This document shows positions 1 through 11,384 of a stretch of DNA of 64,000 bases, one piece after another; position 1 is the first letter of the stretch, and each line of letters begins with the position of its first letter. The translations under genes were made by a program, and so were the position numbers. The DNA is from Phascolarctos cinereus (lineage: Eukaryota; Chordata; Mammalia; Diprotodontia; Phascolarctidae), in contig NW_018343987.1 in NCBI RefSeq assembly GCF_002099425.1, positions 9,983,501 to 10,047,500 of the forward strand, in the 5' to 3' direction. The notes under the pieces are model-generated. The model had not been told where the DNA came from. It did not search any database and was given only the letters and a program-made list of their open reading frames with translations.

Positions 1-509
1 CATAGAGGGGCTAACCTAAATGTGAATATGATGGGCTTTTAAATTGCAAAGCTGTTTCTCCAGACATGGTTCTTCAGAGTTCCTAGGGACTGAAGAATAT
101 ACACATTCCCCAACAGCTTCTGTTGTTTATTTGTTTTGCTAAATAAATGTGTGCTACTAAAACAGAATGCGAAAATAGATACAGAGAGGCATAGAGGTTT
201 TTCATGGGTCATACCGTGGCCAAAGAATTCATTTACCTGGGGCCCACTTGCTGGTGCTGGGCCTCTCTATATTGAGCTAAGTGGGTCCTTGGCCTTCTAG
301 CAGGGGTCGTCTGTCATAGGGAGTATCCCCGAAGCTTTTCTAGCCTGCTAGAACTAGTTAAAGCTTGTTCCTTACCTACACAGCCTTTGAGAACCCAGGG
401 GGACCTCTGCAGAAGACACCGGAGGAGGACTATTTCTTTGGGGTTTCTCAGTGGAAACCCTGGCAGGGAATGGCTTGGCTGAGGTCCAATTTGATTTGAT
501 TTGACAACA
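1..509. other. Unassigned single-copy-like DNA
   Basis: I recognise no repeat, exon or RNA here. Composition is mixed and there is no long open frame. Confidence 0.4.
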
Positions 510-612
510 GACGTTAATTAATCACCTACACTGTGCTAGATGCTGGGAATAACAAAGACAAACATAAAGCAACTTTTGTCTTCAAACAGCTTACATTCTA
601 CTGGGGGAATTT
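510..612 (-). repeat. L2 LINE 3' end fragment
   Basis: The plus strand reads as the antisense of the L2 3' end: ATTAATCACCTACACTGTGC, then a version of 'CTTCAAACAGCTTACATTCTA'. This matches the antisense of the 'TAGAATGTGAGCTCCTTGAG' block of L2. Confidence 0.65.
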
Positions 613-777
613 CTAACCAGAGGCAATGATTTTGACTTAAAACTAAGATTCCAGTTATGAAAAAAATGTTCCTTTCTCCTCGGCCCTCCTTTCCACTTTC
701 TTCTTCTGCAAAGACAGGCAAGGATGCAGTGGGTAATTAGACATTAGCCCAATGGCCTTTGGGGGAATCTTTGTAGA

Positions 778-955
778 CTCATGGAGGTGGAAGTAACCTT
801 AGAGATCATCTCAAGCCTAATCCCCTTATTTTACAGATGAGGAAACTGATACCTGGAGAGTTTAAATGACTTGTTCAAGGTTACACAGTAGGCATCATTG
901 GCAAGATTTGGACCCAAGCCCTTTCCAATCTACTACATTACACTTATTGGACTTA
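778..955 (-). repeat. MIR/CORE-SINE-type fragment
   Basis: It holds the antisense core TTTTACAGATGAGGAAACTG followed by the degenerate tRNA-side block 'GACTTGTTCAAGGTTACACAG' and 'GGACCCAAGCCC'. Confidence 0.7.
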
Positions 956-1972
956 AGCCCCTGGTAAACCTCTCTAGCCCCCAGGCATCCCAAAGATGTG
1001 GTCAGCCTGCTTTGGGGTGATCTAGCAGTTTTGAGAGAGCATGTGATCTCCCACTCCCTCCAAGCTCCCCACTCTAATACACTAATCCATCTAATTGAAT
1101 GAGTGCCTGAGCAGGGAAGGGATTTATCAACGGGAAGGAAAGGAAGCTAGTGCCATTTGGTTCTTCCCCTTTGTCCTTTCAAATCCTGGTATGTAATTTA
1201 TTCCAGCGTTACTGGTAATACCAGGTTTTTGCATGGGAGAGGGAGGGGAATGGTAGAGGTAGCAGCAGCAACCAGTGGGAGTGGGGTAGTGGTGGAACAG
1301 AATTGTGGGCTTGGAGCTACAGAAAGTCTTGATGCCTTGATGGATACAAGAGCTCAGAGAATGATGAAAAAGAATACCCTGTTCCCCTTATCTACAATTT
1401 TCTTGAGGTTTCCCAGGGAGGATAGCAGAGAGTGATACCACACAGTTATAGCTATTCTGTTGCCTAAAGAATCTGGGTTCTTAGACAGCCCAGGAGGTAA
1501 CCTTATTCACCTGTTAGACCTGGGGTTTAGCTTGTTAATTTACCATTAAATTAAACTCTTGGTGCCTCTCAAAACTCTGACCCAGGGTGAGGAATGTCAA
1601 AGGTAACACAGGGATGGTCAAGCCTGCCCCAGGATTATTCCATGCTAAAGCTAGCTGATCTCATTCGAGGGAGACTGGGATGGAAGTTTTGTCATGGTGG
1701 GGTATGGTGATGGTAGGGGTGTCTTCATGTACTATCTACATATTGTTTTCCTCTCCACCTACCTTCCCTCCAGGTTGGTCCAAGTGGTATCTGACTCAAG
1801 GGAAGGCGGGTTTGCAAAGCAAGACAGCTGCCCACACCCCAGCTGGAGTCCTTTGACCTGCCTACAGAAACCTGACTCCAACCTCAGATGCACTAAAAGA
1901 ACTATATTTCTTTGTCCTTCCCTTCACAGGGTCAGAATGGTAGGAAATTATCTAAAACTCGAGGATGAGCTA
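956..1972. other. Unassigned, repeat-poor stretch
   Basis: About 1 kb without a repeat I recognise. 1075-1240 (TAATACACTAATCCATCTAA and the block after it) is AT-rich and motif-like, a weak conserved-element candidate. The open frames here have no recognisable domain. Confidence 0.35.
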
Positions 1973-2150
1973 TTTTGTTGTTGTTCAGTCATGTCCAACT
2001 TTTCATGACCCTATATAGGGTTCTCTTGGCAAAGATACTGGAGTGGTTTGCCATTTCCTTTTCCAGCTCATTTTACAGATGAGGAAACTGAGGCAAACAG
2101 GATTAAATGACTTGCCCAGGGTGACACAGCTAGTTCTGGTATTATGTTGG
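1973..2150 (-). repeat. MAR1-type SINE, truncated
   Basis: It starts TTGTTGTTGTTCAGTCATGT and continues with the antisense RTE-type tail (GGTTTGCCATTTCCTTTTCC) and core (TTTTACAGATGAGGAAACTG). It stops in the CAGCTAG block, so the tRNA head is missing. Confidence 0.85.
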
Positions 2151-2434
2151 ATAGGGCCAGCCCCATGCAGAGGCAGAAAAGGTGATTACTATTTCTCTCT
2201 TATTTCTAATCTCACTACTCTTTGACATCAGCCTTCATTATCTTCTCCTTTGCTGTGGTTTTGATGAAGAAGTGGCCCTTTTCCTTGTCAAGCTACATTT
2301 ACCCTTGATTCTACTTCCTCCCATTTTCTTTCTTTTCTTTTTCTTTTGAACTTAGAAAACATAATTTCCCTCCCCCCTCCAATTTAACATCTTCTGATTC
2401 AGAACAGAACAGAACAAGAGGATTGCACAAGCAA

Positions 2435-2580
2435 TTGCAAATCTCTTCCTCATCTCTAAAGCGGGGATAATAATGGCACCTATGTCACAGGGGTGTTGTG
2501 AGGATCAAATAAGATGACATAGACAAAATGCTTTGTGAACCTAAAAGTGATATATAAATGCTATATATTGCTATTATTAA
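2435..2580 (+). repeat. MIR-type SINE, 3' half
   Basis: Core and 3' part: CTCATCTCTAAAGCGGGGAT, then GTTGTGAGGATCAAATAAGA and an L2-like ATATAAATGC tail. Confidence 0.75.
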
Positions 2581-2589
2581 TACATTATG

Positions 2590-2972
2590 TACAGCTTGCT
2601 CTTCCATTTAAGTATATAACCAATGAAACACCTAACTCCCTCCCATTTCTCCATATAGTAGCTCCCTATTACTCCCTCTCTATAAACTTCAGTGTGTCCT
2701 TTTCTACTAGTTTCTTCCCTACTGCCAGTAAATGTGGCCAGGGCTCCACCTTCCTTGAAAAAATCCTCACTAGATCTTATCATTCCCAACAATTGTTATC
2801 CTACATCTCTCCTTGCTTTCTCAGTTGAATTCCTTGAAAAAGTTTTCTGCATTCTTTCCTTCTACTTCTCTCCTCTCACTTTCTTCTAAATCCACTGCAA
2901 TCAAGGCTGGGGCCTTGCCCCTCAGAGGATATGGCTCTCTCGAAAGTTTCTAATGATTTCTCTCTCTCTCTC
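2590..2972 (+). repeat. L2 LINE ORF2 fragment (just upstream of RT)
   Basis: CTTGAAAAAGTTTTCTGCAT and GAAAGTTTCTAATGATTTCT match the L2 block just before the reverse-transcriptase AAFDTVDH motif. It ends in a short TC tract where the following L1 3' end inserted. Confidence 0.65.
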
Positions 2973-3775
2973 TTTTTAAAAAAAGCATTTTCTTGATAAT
3001 CTTTTATTTTTTTACATCACCTACATTCCCCAACATATTCTTTATCCTTTCTGGGAGAGGCATCCTTTATGAGAAAAAAACAAACAAGAGGAAAAAATAT
3101 TAAGTAAAACTACTGATCATATAAAAGAAGTCTGACATTATATACAGCATGACATACCTCTAATCCCCCAACTCTGCACTGAAATATGTGTTTGTGGATG
3201 AAGAAGTGTGTACTCATATCTCTTCACCTGAGTCCCACTTGATCTTTACAATTTATAATTTATAATTTACTCTTGTGTGTGTTGTTCTTTCCATTTACAT
3301 AGCGATAGTTACTGTGTATGTTGTTTTCCTGGTTCTGCTTATTTCACTTTACATCAGTTAATATAAATCTTTCCATTCATCTCTGTATTTATCACATCAT
3401 ACTTTTTTTTACCATTCAGTAATCTTTCATTACATTTCATCTACCATAACTTCTTCAGTCATTCTCCTATCAATGGACAGGTTCTTGGTTTATAAGTCTT
3501 TGTTACTACAAAAAGTGTTGACAAAAATATTTTGGTGTATATGAGGGCTTCTTTTTTTTTCACTCCTTAGGGTATATCTCTAGCAGTTGAATCTCTGGGT
3601 CAAAAGTTGTCATTGTAGTTCCTTTCTTCCCATAATTCTAAACTGTTTTCCAGAGTGGCTAGACCAATTCACAGATCCACTGTGTGTGCCTATCTTTGCA
3701 CAAGACCTCCAACCCTGACTATTCCATCTTTTGTTATCTTTACCAGTTTTCTGAGTTTTGAAATTCTTTAATCTG
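2973..3775 (-). mobile_element. L1 LINE 3' end, older subfamily
   Basis: The plus strand carries the antisense of the L1 ORF2 C-terminus and 3'UTR. Landmarks shared with the younger copies are CCTGGTTCTGCTTATTTCAC, 'ATGGACAGG', 'ACAAAAAGTG' and 'CTCTGGGTCAAAAG'. It is much more diverged than the 11.5 and 26.8 kb copies and interrupts L2 sequence. Confidence 0.8.
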
Positions 3776-3789
3776 ATTGTAATCTTTTA

Positions 3790-4625
3790 ACTTTCCATCT
3801 TTCTCTACGCCTCAGGACCTCTAACCTTGTTCCTCATACTTATTGTGACTTTCAACCCCTTGGTTCTTTCCAAGGCAACCCTCATACCCCCCTGAACTGG
3901 CTACAGTCTCTTTTCTTGGTGAACCAGTTCCTCAACTTTGGATTACTCCCATCATCTGTCTCTTGTTCCTATGCTACTGAATGGAGTGGGAACAAATCCC
4001 TGCTCTGTTACAAATTTATGCTATCTAATTTCAACAGGGCCCTTACTGCTGCAAGGCTGATTTCCTAATCAGTACATTAACCCACTCTCCACATTGGATG
4101 TTCCAAATCTTTTTGTGTCTCTTTAAACTTCCCTTGGATAATTCCACCTTCTCAGCTGAGAATACTTGACTGAAAAAATGGAAGACATGCATCACGTACT
4201 TTCTCCTCTCCTTTCCTCCTCCTCCTCCTCTCATCACTCAGACATTTTCTAGTATCTCTTCCTTCCTTCCAGTCTTAGATAGTTGACCTTCTTACCACAG
4301 CCAATCTATTTAATTTCATCTCCTTCCATCTTCTCCAGAAGATTGCCTGCTGTCTCTATCTCTCTGTCTCTGTCTCCTCTCCCTCCCTCTCACTGCCTTT
4401 TCTGAGTCCTTATCCCCTTTGACCTCTTTGCATCTGTTGACACTGTTGTTCATGCTTCCCTCCTGTATGCTCTCTCCTCTCTGGGCTTTTATGATTTTGC
4501 TTTCTCTTGGTCCTTCCATCTGTCTGCTCGCTCCTCAATCTCTTTGGATGGATTGTCATTCATATAATTTCTACTAACTGTGGCTGCCTTGCATGGTTCT
4601 GTCCTCTTCTCTACTTTTTCTACAA
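3790..4625 (+). repeat. L2 LINE ORF2 (linker and RT region)
   Basis: TTCCTCAACTTTGGATTACT and CACTCTCCACATTGGATGTT match the pre-RT part of L2. From about 4425, 'CTGTTGACACTGTTGTTCATG' corresponds to the RT FDTVDH block, and 4585-4605 to the PQGSVLGP block. Decayed, no long frame. It continues beyond the MIR insertion at 4630-4905. Confidence 0.75.
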
Positions 4626-4629
4626 TATC

Positions 4630-4905
4630 TCTCTTGGTGGCAAGAGGTAGCTCAGTGGTGCAGTGGATAGAACACTGGGTCTGAAGTCAGGAAGACCTAG
4701 GTTCAAATCTAGTCTCAGACTTTTACTAGACATGTGATCCTAGGCAAGTCACTCTATTTGTTCATTTCATCAACTGTGAAATGGGGATAATAACAATACT
4801 TACTTCATAGAGTTGTCAAGATCAAATGAGATAATATTTGTGGAGTACTTAGCACAGTGCCTGGCACATAGTAGGTGCTGTATAAATGCTTATTCCCTTC
4901 TCCCT
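4630..4905 (+). repeat. MIR/THER-type tRNA-SINE inside L2
   Basis: tRNA-derived head (CAGTGGTGCAGTGGATAGAA), pol III B-box-like GGTTCAAATC, CORE, and the L2-like tail GCCTGGCACATAGTAGGTGC. The L2 sequence resumes straight after (CTCATCAGCTCCCATTTCAA). Confidence 0.85.
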
Positions 4906-4937
4906 GCTGACCTCATCAGCTCCCATTTCAATAATCA

Positions 4938-4939
4938 TC

Positions 4940-5018
<79 letters not shown>

Positions 5019-5025
5019 TTTTTTC

Positions 5026-5105
<80 letters not shown>

Positions 5106-5107
5106 CC
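4938..5107 (+). repeat. (TTTC)n-(TC)n compound microsatellite
   Basis: About 80 bp of TTTC units pass into about 70 bp of TC dinucleotides. All frames here are low complexity (FLSFF / SLSL and KERKK / RERE). It arose inside an L2. Confidence 0.98.
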
Positions 5108-5771
5108 CCCTCTATACATTCAGTCCTCATATATCTCTCTCAAGACCCAGGCTCACATTACCAAATTTGCTTCACCACTTCACATCACCACCCACATCAC
5201 CATTTCAAATTGGATGTCCCAAAGGCACCTCACGCATGTCCAAAACAGGATTCTTTGTCTTTTCTGCATCTTTCTTCCAAATGTTACTATTTCCGTAAAG
5301 GGCACCACTAACCTTCCATTCATTCAGGTTCACAATATTGGAGTCGTCTGTAACTCCTAATTTTCTCTCTCTCCATATATCCAATCAGTTGTCAAATCTA
5401 GTTTTTACCTCTACATCTGTCACATATGTCCCTTTCTGTCTCTATACAAGCATCACCCTAATTCAGGTAACTCATTATTTCTCCTCTGGAATATTACAAT
5501 AGCCTCCTAATTGGACTTCTTGCTTCACAAAGTCCCCTCTCCACTCCAATTTATCCTCTACAAAACCACCAAAACGATTTTTCCTAATAGCTAAGTCTGA
5601 CCAGGTCATTCCCCTACTCAATGAACTCCAGTGGCTCCTTCTTACCTTTATAAACAAATATAATTTTATATTTTTTTGCATTTAGAACTATATATAACCT
5701 GATTCCATTCTACTTTTCTGACCTTTTTACATTGTACTTATCTCCATATGCTCTGTAGTCCAGTATGACAT
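5108..5771 (+). repeat. L2 LINE, RT C-terminal part and 3' portion
   Basis: AATTGGATGTCCCAAAGGCA, 'GTCCAAAACAGGATTC' (L2 'MSKTELL'), 'ATTGGAGTCGTC', then ATTACAATAGCCTCCTAATT and 'GACCAGGTCATTCCCCTACTC' follow the L2 consensus order. Confidence 0.85.
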
Positions 5772-6034
5772 CGTGGCAGCTAGGTGGCACAGTGCATAGA
5801 GTGCCAGACCTGAAGTCAGGAAGACTCATCTTCCTGATTTCAAAATTGGCATAGGACATTTACTACGTGAGTGACCCTGGGCAAGTTACTTAACACTGTT
5901 TACCTCAGTTTCCTCATCTGTGAAATGAGCTGGAGTAGGAAATGGCAAACCACTCCAGTATCTTTGCCAAGAAAACCCCAAATGCAGTCATGAAGAGCCA
6001 GACATGACAGAAAAATTACTGAACAACAGCACCA
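5772..6034 (+). repeat. MAR1-type SINE inside L2
   Basis: Head GGCAGCTAGGTGGCACAGTG, CORE, then the RTE-type 3' part (GAGCTGGAGTAGGAAATGGC) ending in GAACAACAGCAC. Near full length. The host L2 resumes at 6036. Confidence 0.9.
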
Positions 6035-6035
6035 C

Positions 6036-6240
6036 ATGACATTCCATTTTCCATGCTCTTTCACCAGCTGTCTCTCTCTTGCCTGGAATGCTCTCCCTCC
6101 ACATATCTGCTTCTCAGAATCCCTGCTTGCACCTTCCCCTCCAAGGTTACATTTCATCTGCTTTGTTGGTGTTTTGTTTAAAATCTACATATAGGCACAT
6201 TGTCTCCCTTATGAAATGTAGTAAATGCTTGTTCATTGAC
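6036..6240 (+). repeat. L2 LINE 3' end
   Basis: GCCTGGAATGCTCTCCCTCC and the terminal AGTAAATGCTTGTTCATTGA are the L2 3' end, continuing the element interrupted at 5772. Confidence 0.85.
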
Positions 6241-7506
6241 TGATCTATGGAGTACTTTGAAGGACTCTGAAAAGATCCATCTCAAGGAATCTCTGTAGCC
6301 AGGTTGCAATTAGAATCTAATCTAATCCTTTCATTAAAGAGATTTGTTCTGTGAAATTTGGATTCAGTCAAAGGGCCACACTTGAGGACCTAGAGGGCCA
6401 CATGTGCCTTTAAGGCTGCAGGTTCCCCACCCCCAAATTAGACCATTTCTTCCCACTTGAAGGCCTTGAATGGGCTAAGGCATTATCTTTAGAATGTTCC
6501 TGTTAAAATTAGGTAGGAAGAAGTTAGGAAGGAGGAAACCCAGAACAGATAAGTTTTTATGGAGAGAGATGAGTGAAAAAGGTCTAAGGCACAGGGCACT
6601 GTCCAGACAGGTCAGGCTGGGCGGAGTGCCACAGTAGGGGAGCCTAGGAGTAGCTGCTTATCTAGGAATATCTGTAAAGGATAGTAGGGGCACTGAAGCT
6701 AAACAACTGCACAGATTAACCTAGGGCTAACACTTATGTTGACACTCTCTTGGGCTTTTCCCTTCGGGTCTGCCAACACACCCTATTTTCTGGGAATTCT
6801 GTAACTAGAAGGCAACCAACATGAGGACAGAGAAACACACCGACACATACCAGTGAAGAAACATTAAGATACAGAGAGACAAAAATGCCCACACATCATC
6901 ATGAACAAGCATTTAGTGAGGACAGAGGGGCTGCAAACCCACTTTTGTATGAATGAGATATGAGACTCAAGAAAGCTGAGACCTATCCCAGCAGCTCTTG
7001 TTTCCCAGGCTCCTTGGTCTCTTCCCAGGTTCTGGATCCATGAACCAACAGCAGGTAAATTCTCTTGGGAAAAGTATTCTGTTCTCTGGGGAGACCTCAG
7101 TTCTGGCTCCATCCATATTTCCTCCCCTACAGTCAATGGCTGGATACTCTCCTTATTGAATGAGGGCCTGTAGGTGAGGTCAAGGGAATTAACCTTGTAG
7201 ATCTTATTCTGTATGTTTGGTCGGGGTGAGGTGAGGGGGAGCAGGCTTAAGATCCCCCCTTTCCTGCTCCTCAAACCTCATGGTTTCCTTGAGCCTGCAA
7301 AGGGTCCTGCCAGGACTGACCAGTCTAGATGTCCCCTGGAGCAGACAGAATGAAGAGGAAAATCTGAACAATGGAAAAAACTGGACTCCTTCTGGCTTTA
7401 CTACTAATTTGCTGAGTGACCTTGGGTAAGTCTTTTCACTGTTTTGGAGTTCAGATTCATTAAGGATTGGAACAGCTGTTCTCTTGTTGCCCTCTGGATA
7501 GGACTT
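6241..7506. other. Mostly unassigned; traces of old repeats
   Basis: 6340-6432 ('GGGCCACATGTG', 'GGCTGCAGGTTCCCCACCCC') resembles an ancient hAT-type short element. 7395-7450 has a MIR core trace ('GTGACCTTGGGTAAGTC'). I recognise nothing in the rest. Confidence 0.4.
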
Positions 7507-7512
7507 AATTAG

Positions 7513-7819
7513 TGGTTCCCAACCTGTGGAACAAGGATACCTCTGGGAATCCATATTCATAAATAAGCAAACATACCTTCTGCTGACTCAATAAATAATG
7601 TATTACGGATGTATTGCTATTTTTTCAAATGTATGTAGATGATGTTATGATTAACAAAATACAATTAATTTTAAAGTGTTACTGAATTCATAGTAGCTTT
7701 TCGTCATTATGTATTTTCTTAATCAACAGATACTAATAATATGACTATTGTAATATCAGGCTCCATGAATTCTTTTGAGATTAAAAAAGGGCCTTAATAT
7801 TCAAGAAGGCTGGAACCCA
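7513..7819. mobile_element. Non-autonomous hAT-like DNA element
   Basis: The left end GTGGTTCCCAACCTGTGG pairs imperfectly with the right end GGCTGGAACCCAC as terminal inverted repeats. The inside is AT-rich and non-coding. This is the usual build of mammalian MER-type hAT derivatives; the exact family is not named. Confidence 0.55.
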
Positions 7820-7844
7820 CAGGATTAGATTATCTCTGAGGTCA

Positions 7845-7985
7845 GGGTGGATTATCAATGTGGGGTGTAAGGGAAAGAGTGCCTCATTTGGACTTGGAAG
7901 ACCTCGGTTTGAAACTGGCCTCTGCTACTTTTTGTGTGACCTCAGGGAAATAATTTCCCCTCTCTTGGTCTCAATTCCTTCATAT
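7845..7985 (+). repeat. MIR fragment
   Basis: 'GGACTTGGAAGACCTCGG', then 'TGTGTGACCTCAGGGAAAT' and 'CTCTCTTGGTCTCAATTCC' follow the MIR head-to-core order. Confidence 0.65.
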
Positions 7986-8110
7986 ATTTTTATATGATAT
8001 ATATCATATGCACATAAATAAAACAACACACACATGTTTATATGTGTATATGCTCACACATGTTCATGTACATGCATCTATATGTGTATACACAGATACA
8101 TATATGTAAT
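7985..8110. repeat. Alternating purine-pyrimidine AT/GT/CA-rich tract
   Basis: Degenerate TATATG/CACATG-type runs of about 120 bp, prone to Z-DNA or cruciform structure. No coding signal. Confidence 0.7.
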
Positions 8111-8114
8111 ACAC

Positions 8115-8373
8115 AAAGAGCATCTAGACAGTGCAATGGATAGAGTGCTAGATCTGTAGTCAGGAAGACCTGAGTTCAAATCTAGTCTCAGACACTTACT
8201 AGCTGTGTGACCCATGGCAAGTCACTTAACCTTGTTTGCCTCAATTTCTCATCTATAAAATGAGCTGGAAGAGGAAATGGCAAACCACTCCAGTATCTTT
8301 GCCAAGAAAACCTCAAACGGGTTCACAAAGCATCAGATGTTACTGAAAATGACTCAAAAACAACAGCAACAAC

Positions 8374-8376
<3 letters not shown>
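8115..8376 (+). repeat. MAR1-type SINE with microsatellite tail
   Basis: Diverged head (AGACAGTGCAATGGATAGAG), complete CORE and RTE-type tail (GGAAGAGGAAATGGCAAACC), then CAACAGCAACAACAAC running straight into a GT repeat. Confidence 0.9.

Positions 8377-8420
<44 letters not shown>
8377..8420 (+). repeat. (GT)22 microsatellite
   Basis: A perfect dinucleotide run directly abutting the SINE tail. Confidence 0.99.
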
Positions 8421-8423
<3 letters not shown>

Positions 8424-8689
8424 GGAAGAGTAGAAATTTGAGGGCAATTGTAGACCCTGCCCCTTCTAGGCCTGTTGTTTGCTGCTGGGAACACGATGGG
8501 AGTTGAATGGACGGACTCATACCAATCCCAATATCACTCAGGCTTGGAGGAATTGTTGCTGAGTGGAAACAAAGGAGGTCAAAAGTCTGATTTGACCTTA
8601 GAGACCCTTGCTGTGTTGTGGGTTCAGCTGTGGTTCTGAGTCACAGTAAGAATTGAAATAGCCCTGAGGCCATGGTCTATGCTAACACT

Positions 8690-8922
8690 AATCTGCTAAT
8701 AATTAAATACACATGTTAGCGCTTATACAATGCTTTAATGTTTGCAAAGCACTTTACATATGCTATCTTATTTGATTCTCACCCCCCACATTATCATCAT
8801 CATCATTATTATTATTCCCATGTTACAGATGAGGAAACTGAGGCTGAGAAAGATTAAGTGAGTTTCCCAGGGTCTGGCCTTGGCTCCAAGTCCATCGATC
8901 CATTGCACCACCTAGCTGCCTT
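8690..8922 (-). repeat. MIR/CORE-SINE, antisense
   Basis: GCAAAGCACTTTACATATGC, a CAT/ATT run, TGTTACAGATGAGGAAACTG, and the head antisense CACCACCTAGCTGCC. The part between core and head is shortened. Confidence 0.85.
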
Positions 8923-9220
8923 ATAATAAAGGAGAGGGAAGCCCATAACGGCTGCCATCCAGTGGAGAAACAGCAGAGGACAGAGCCATGTAGAAGTCCA
9001 GTAGATGATATCCACAGACCAGCTGAGGAAATCAGTCACTCTTGGGGTGGCTTTGGAGGCAGAGCCGTGGTCCCGGTGGTAGCAGTGGGAGAAGCTGGTG
9101 TGGTCAGAACTGGTTGTATTCCCTCTCTTACCGAGGGTGGAGGAATCTGTTGGTGAATATAGCCCGTGTGTGTATGGGGTGGATTTTCCTTATTTGCTCA
9201 GTTATTCTTATGAGTTTCAT

Positions 9221-9259
9221 ACACACACACCACACAACACACACACACACACACACACA
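9221..9259 (+). repeat. (AC)n microsatellite
   Basis: An AC run with two early interruptions (CACACCACACAACAC), then about 9 perfect units. Confidence 0.97.
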
Positions 9260-9770
9260 TATGTTTTGAGTTAATGTGTCCTCAGCTTTGGTCTGGTTAA
9301 GAAAAAAAGCATGGAGGTGGGGATGGGGATGGGGTGTTCATTCTGTGAGTGGTTATTTTGAATAGGTTCTGACTCATGCGTTCCTTTAAGGAGCTCTTGT
9401 TTGGAAAGGGCACCGATTCAGGAGTGCGCTAGAACCAACTGAGACAGTCTTGAAAGCTGATACATTTTTATCATGATATTTCCACCTTGAAAAATTGGAG
9501 AATACCACAAATTAGAAATTGATTGATTGTTCTGTGGATCATATAAACTTAAGAAAGTGATGGGGGAAAATGTTAACAATAAACTTAAAAGTTTATCTTA
9601 CGTACTTTTTTTTTCTTTCAAAGAGCTATTTGTTCAACATTTACCAGTACACGCTTGCCTGGACTACATGTAAAATTAGAAGGCTGAGCTAGGTGGTCTC
9701 TATAAGGCTCCTTCTAGGACCAAATCCTTGATCCCAAATGTCCTGTAGGCTAGATTAGGTGATCTCAAAG
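9260..9770. other. Unassigned
   Basis: No feature recognised apart from a faint 'AGGTGGTCTCTATAAGGCTCCTTC' MIR-like tail near 9690-9715. Confidence 0.35.
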
Positions 9771-9778
9771 TTCTAGAG

Positions 9779-9967
9779 CAGGCGTTCTTAACCTGGAGTC
9801 CATAACCTTGCAATTAAAAATACTTTGATAGCTATTTCAATTTAATTGGTTTTTCCTTTGCAATTCTATGTATTTTATTCCATGCCTTTACAAAAAAATG
9901 ATTCTGAGGAAGGGTCTCTAGATTTCACCAAAGGAATCCATGGCACAAAACACATTTAGAACCCCTG
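9779..9967 (+). mobile_element. Short hAT-like non-autonomous element
   Basis: The ends CAGGCGTTCTTAACCTGG and AGAACCCCTG are imperfect inverted repeats about 190 bp apart. The flanks TTCTAGAG and GCCTAGGT resemble the nTCTAGAn target preference of Charlie-type hATs. A related copy lies at 28775-29232. Confidence 0.65.
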
Positions 9968-10179
9968 GCCTAGGTGAACTATCGAGGAACAAGATGGGCT
10001 CTAGTTTGCTAGGTCATGTCTCTAGGGCACTTTCTTGCTCTGAGATGGTGATTCCACCATGAGAGGGATGATCAGAGAGAAGCTGGGACCCTTAGTAGGC
10101 ATGACTTAGTGTACAACTCCAACTCCTGACCCCCACCCCACTCAATGATGAGGGTCATTAACATACAAAGCAGCAAGGG

Positions 10180-10465
10180 AGAGGGAGGGAGGGATGGTGG
10201 AGCTGCCTCAAGCCTCAGAGGTGTCAGTGCTGGCGGAAGTAATTTAATAAGGGCCCCTGCTTGGAAATTATATCACCCCCAATAATATAATAAACCCTAA
10301 TTTACTCACATTTATCTCCTGGAGTTTTTTGGGAAAGCATAATCTTGCCTGCTCTACAGTGATGGATTAGTGCAATGGAAACTCCACTGGGAAAGAAAAA
10401 AAATACATCTTGTAGTTTTTGACGTGTTATTATTCAGCGTTATCTCCAACGCCTCATTCCAGGCT
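10180..10465. promoter_or_regulatory. Candidate conserved non-coding element
   Basis: A repeat-free, AT-rich block with homeodomain-like words (GTAATTTAATAA, CCTAATTTACTC, 'GGATTAGTGCAATGG') and no coding frame. Its composition contrasts with flanking repeats. This is inference from texture only. Confidence 0.35.
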
Positions 10466-10699
10466 CATTACTCATGTTCACTTTTTTCCCCCTTCTTTTT
10501 TTCCCCTCCCCTTTAAAAAAAAAATCAAGACCAGAAGCAGAGAAGCTGCTTTTTCCCTTCCCCACCCCCTTTCCTACTTTAGCTGTCAGGCCCTGGGGAT
10601 TCCCAGGCTCTTTTTCCAAGGGTATCAGAAGGGTCAGACACTTCTACTGGGGAATGGGGGCATTTGAGCCTAGAAGAGTCTATCTTCAGAAAGGGAGGA

Positions 10700-10805
10700 G
10701 AATCAATCAGTTAACTAATCAACAATCATTCCTTGCACATCTAATAATGTGATAAGCACTGGCATATAAGTATATGAATGGCAGCATCCCTTTTCTTAAG
10801 TCAAT
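10700..10805 (-). repeat. L2 3' end fragment
   Basis: ATCAATCAGTTAACTAATCA and the following 'GATAAGCACTGGCATA' are the antisense of the L2 terminus. Confidence 0.55.
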
Positions 10806-11100
10806 TACATACTGGCTAGGCAGGGACCAGGGGTGGTCCCTGTCTGACTCTCAGGGATGGCCTTGAAGAGTCAGGAAAACAAGGTTTAAAATGGATAGAT
10901 TCCAATTTACTCTAGTATTTAGTGATCTAGTACTTGGGACAAGATTTAGGGATTTAATTTTTATAAGGTTGAGACAACCATTTAGACTCAGAGGAGCAGA
11001 GTTCATTAAGCCTTGGGAAGAGACAAATAAGGGAGTGACAATTTCAGTCGGCAGTCCTGTGAAGGGTTATTTAACAGTGTGGCCAGGTGTTCAACTCCCC
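10806..11100. other. Unassigned
   Basis: Nothing recognised. Confidence 0.35.
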
Positions 11101-11109
11101 TAAGGACCA

Positions 11110-11240
11110 AGAAACAGGTATTAGCTGAATAGCAGCATGAAGATTGCAGTTAGATGTCAGAAAGAACCTCCTAATGGTAATGATTGAGTGGTATTTAGAG
11201 CAAGCATCTGTTGAGAGTTTTGTGGATAATAATAACTCAC
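11110..11240 (+). repeat. L3/CR1 LINE tail fragment
   Basis: 'GCAGTTAGATGTCAGAAAGAACCTCCTAATGG' (here abbreviated) matches the CR1/L3 3' block 'agatgtcaggaaaaacttcctaa'. Confidence 0.6.
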
Positions 11241-11384
11241 ATTTCCATATGCAACCCATGGCCCAACATCCCAAGCTCTGGATTGACCCAGATCACCCAA
11301 ATCTCATCTCTTTGGCTTGTTTCACTCTGACTCGGGATTTCCTCTGGAAACCTTAGCATATAGCTGGTGTCTAGAAATCTAAGT

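Noticed and set aside
4813-5311. 161- and 141-residue frames on the plus strand and 93 on the minus strand
   Set aside because: They run through the TTTC/TC microsatellite inside an L2; no domain.
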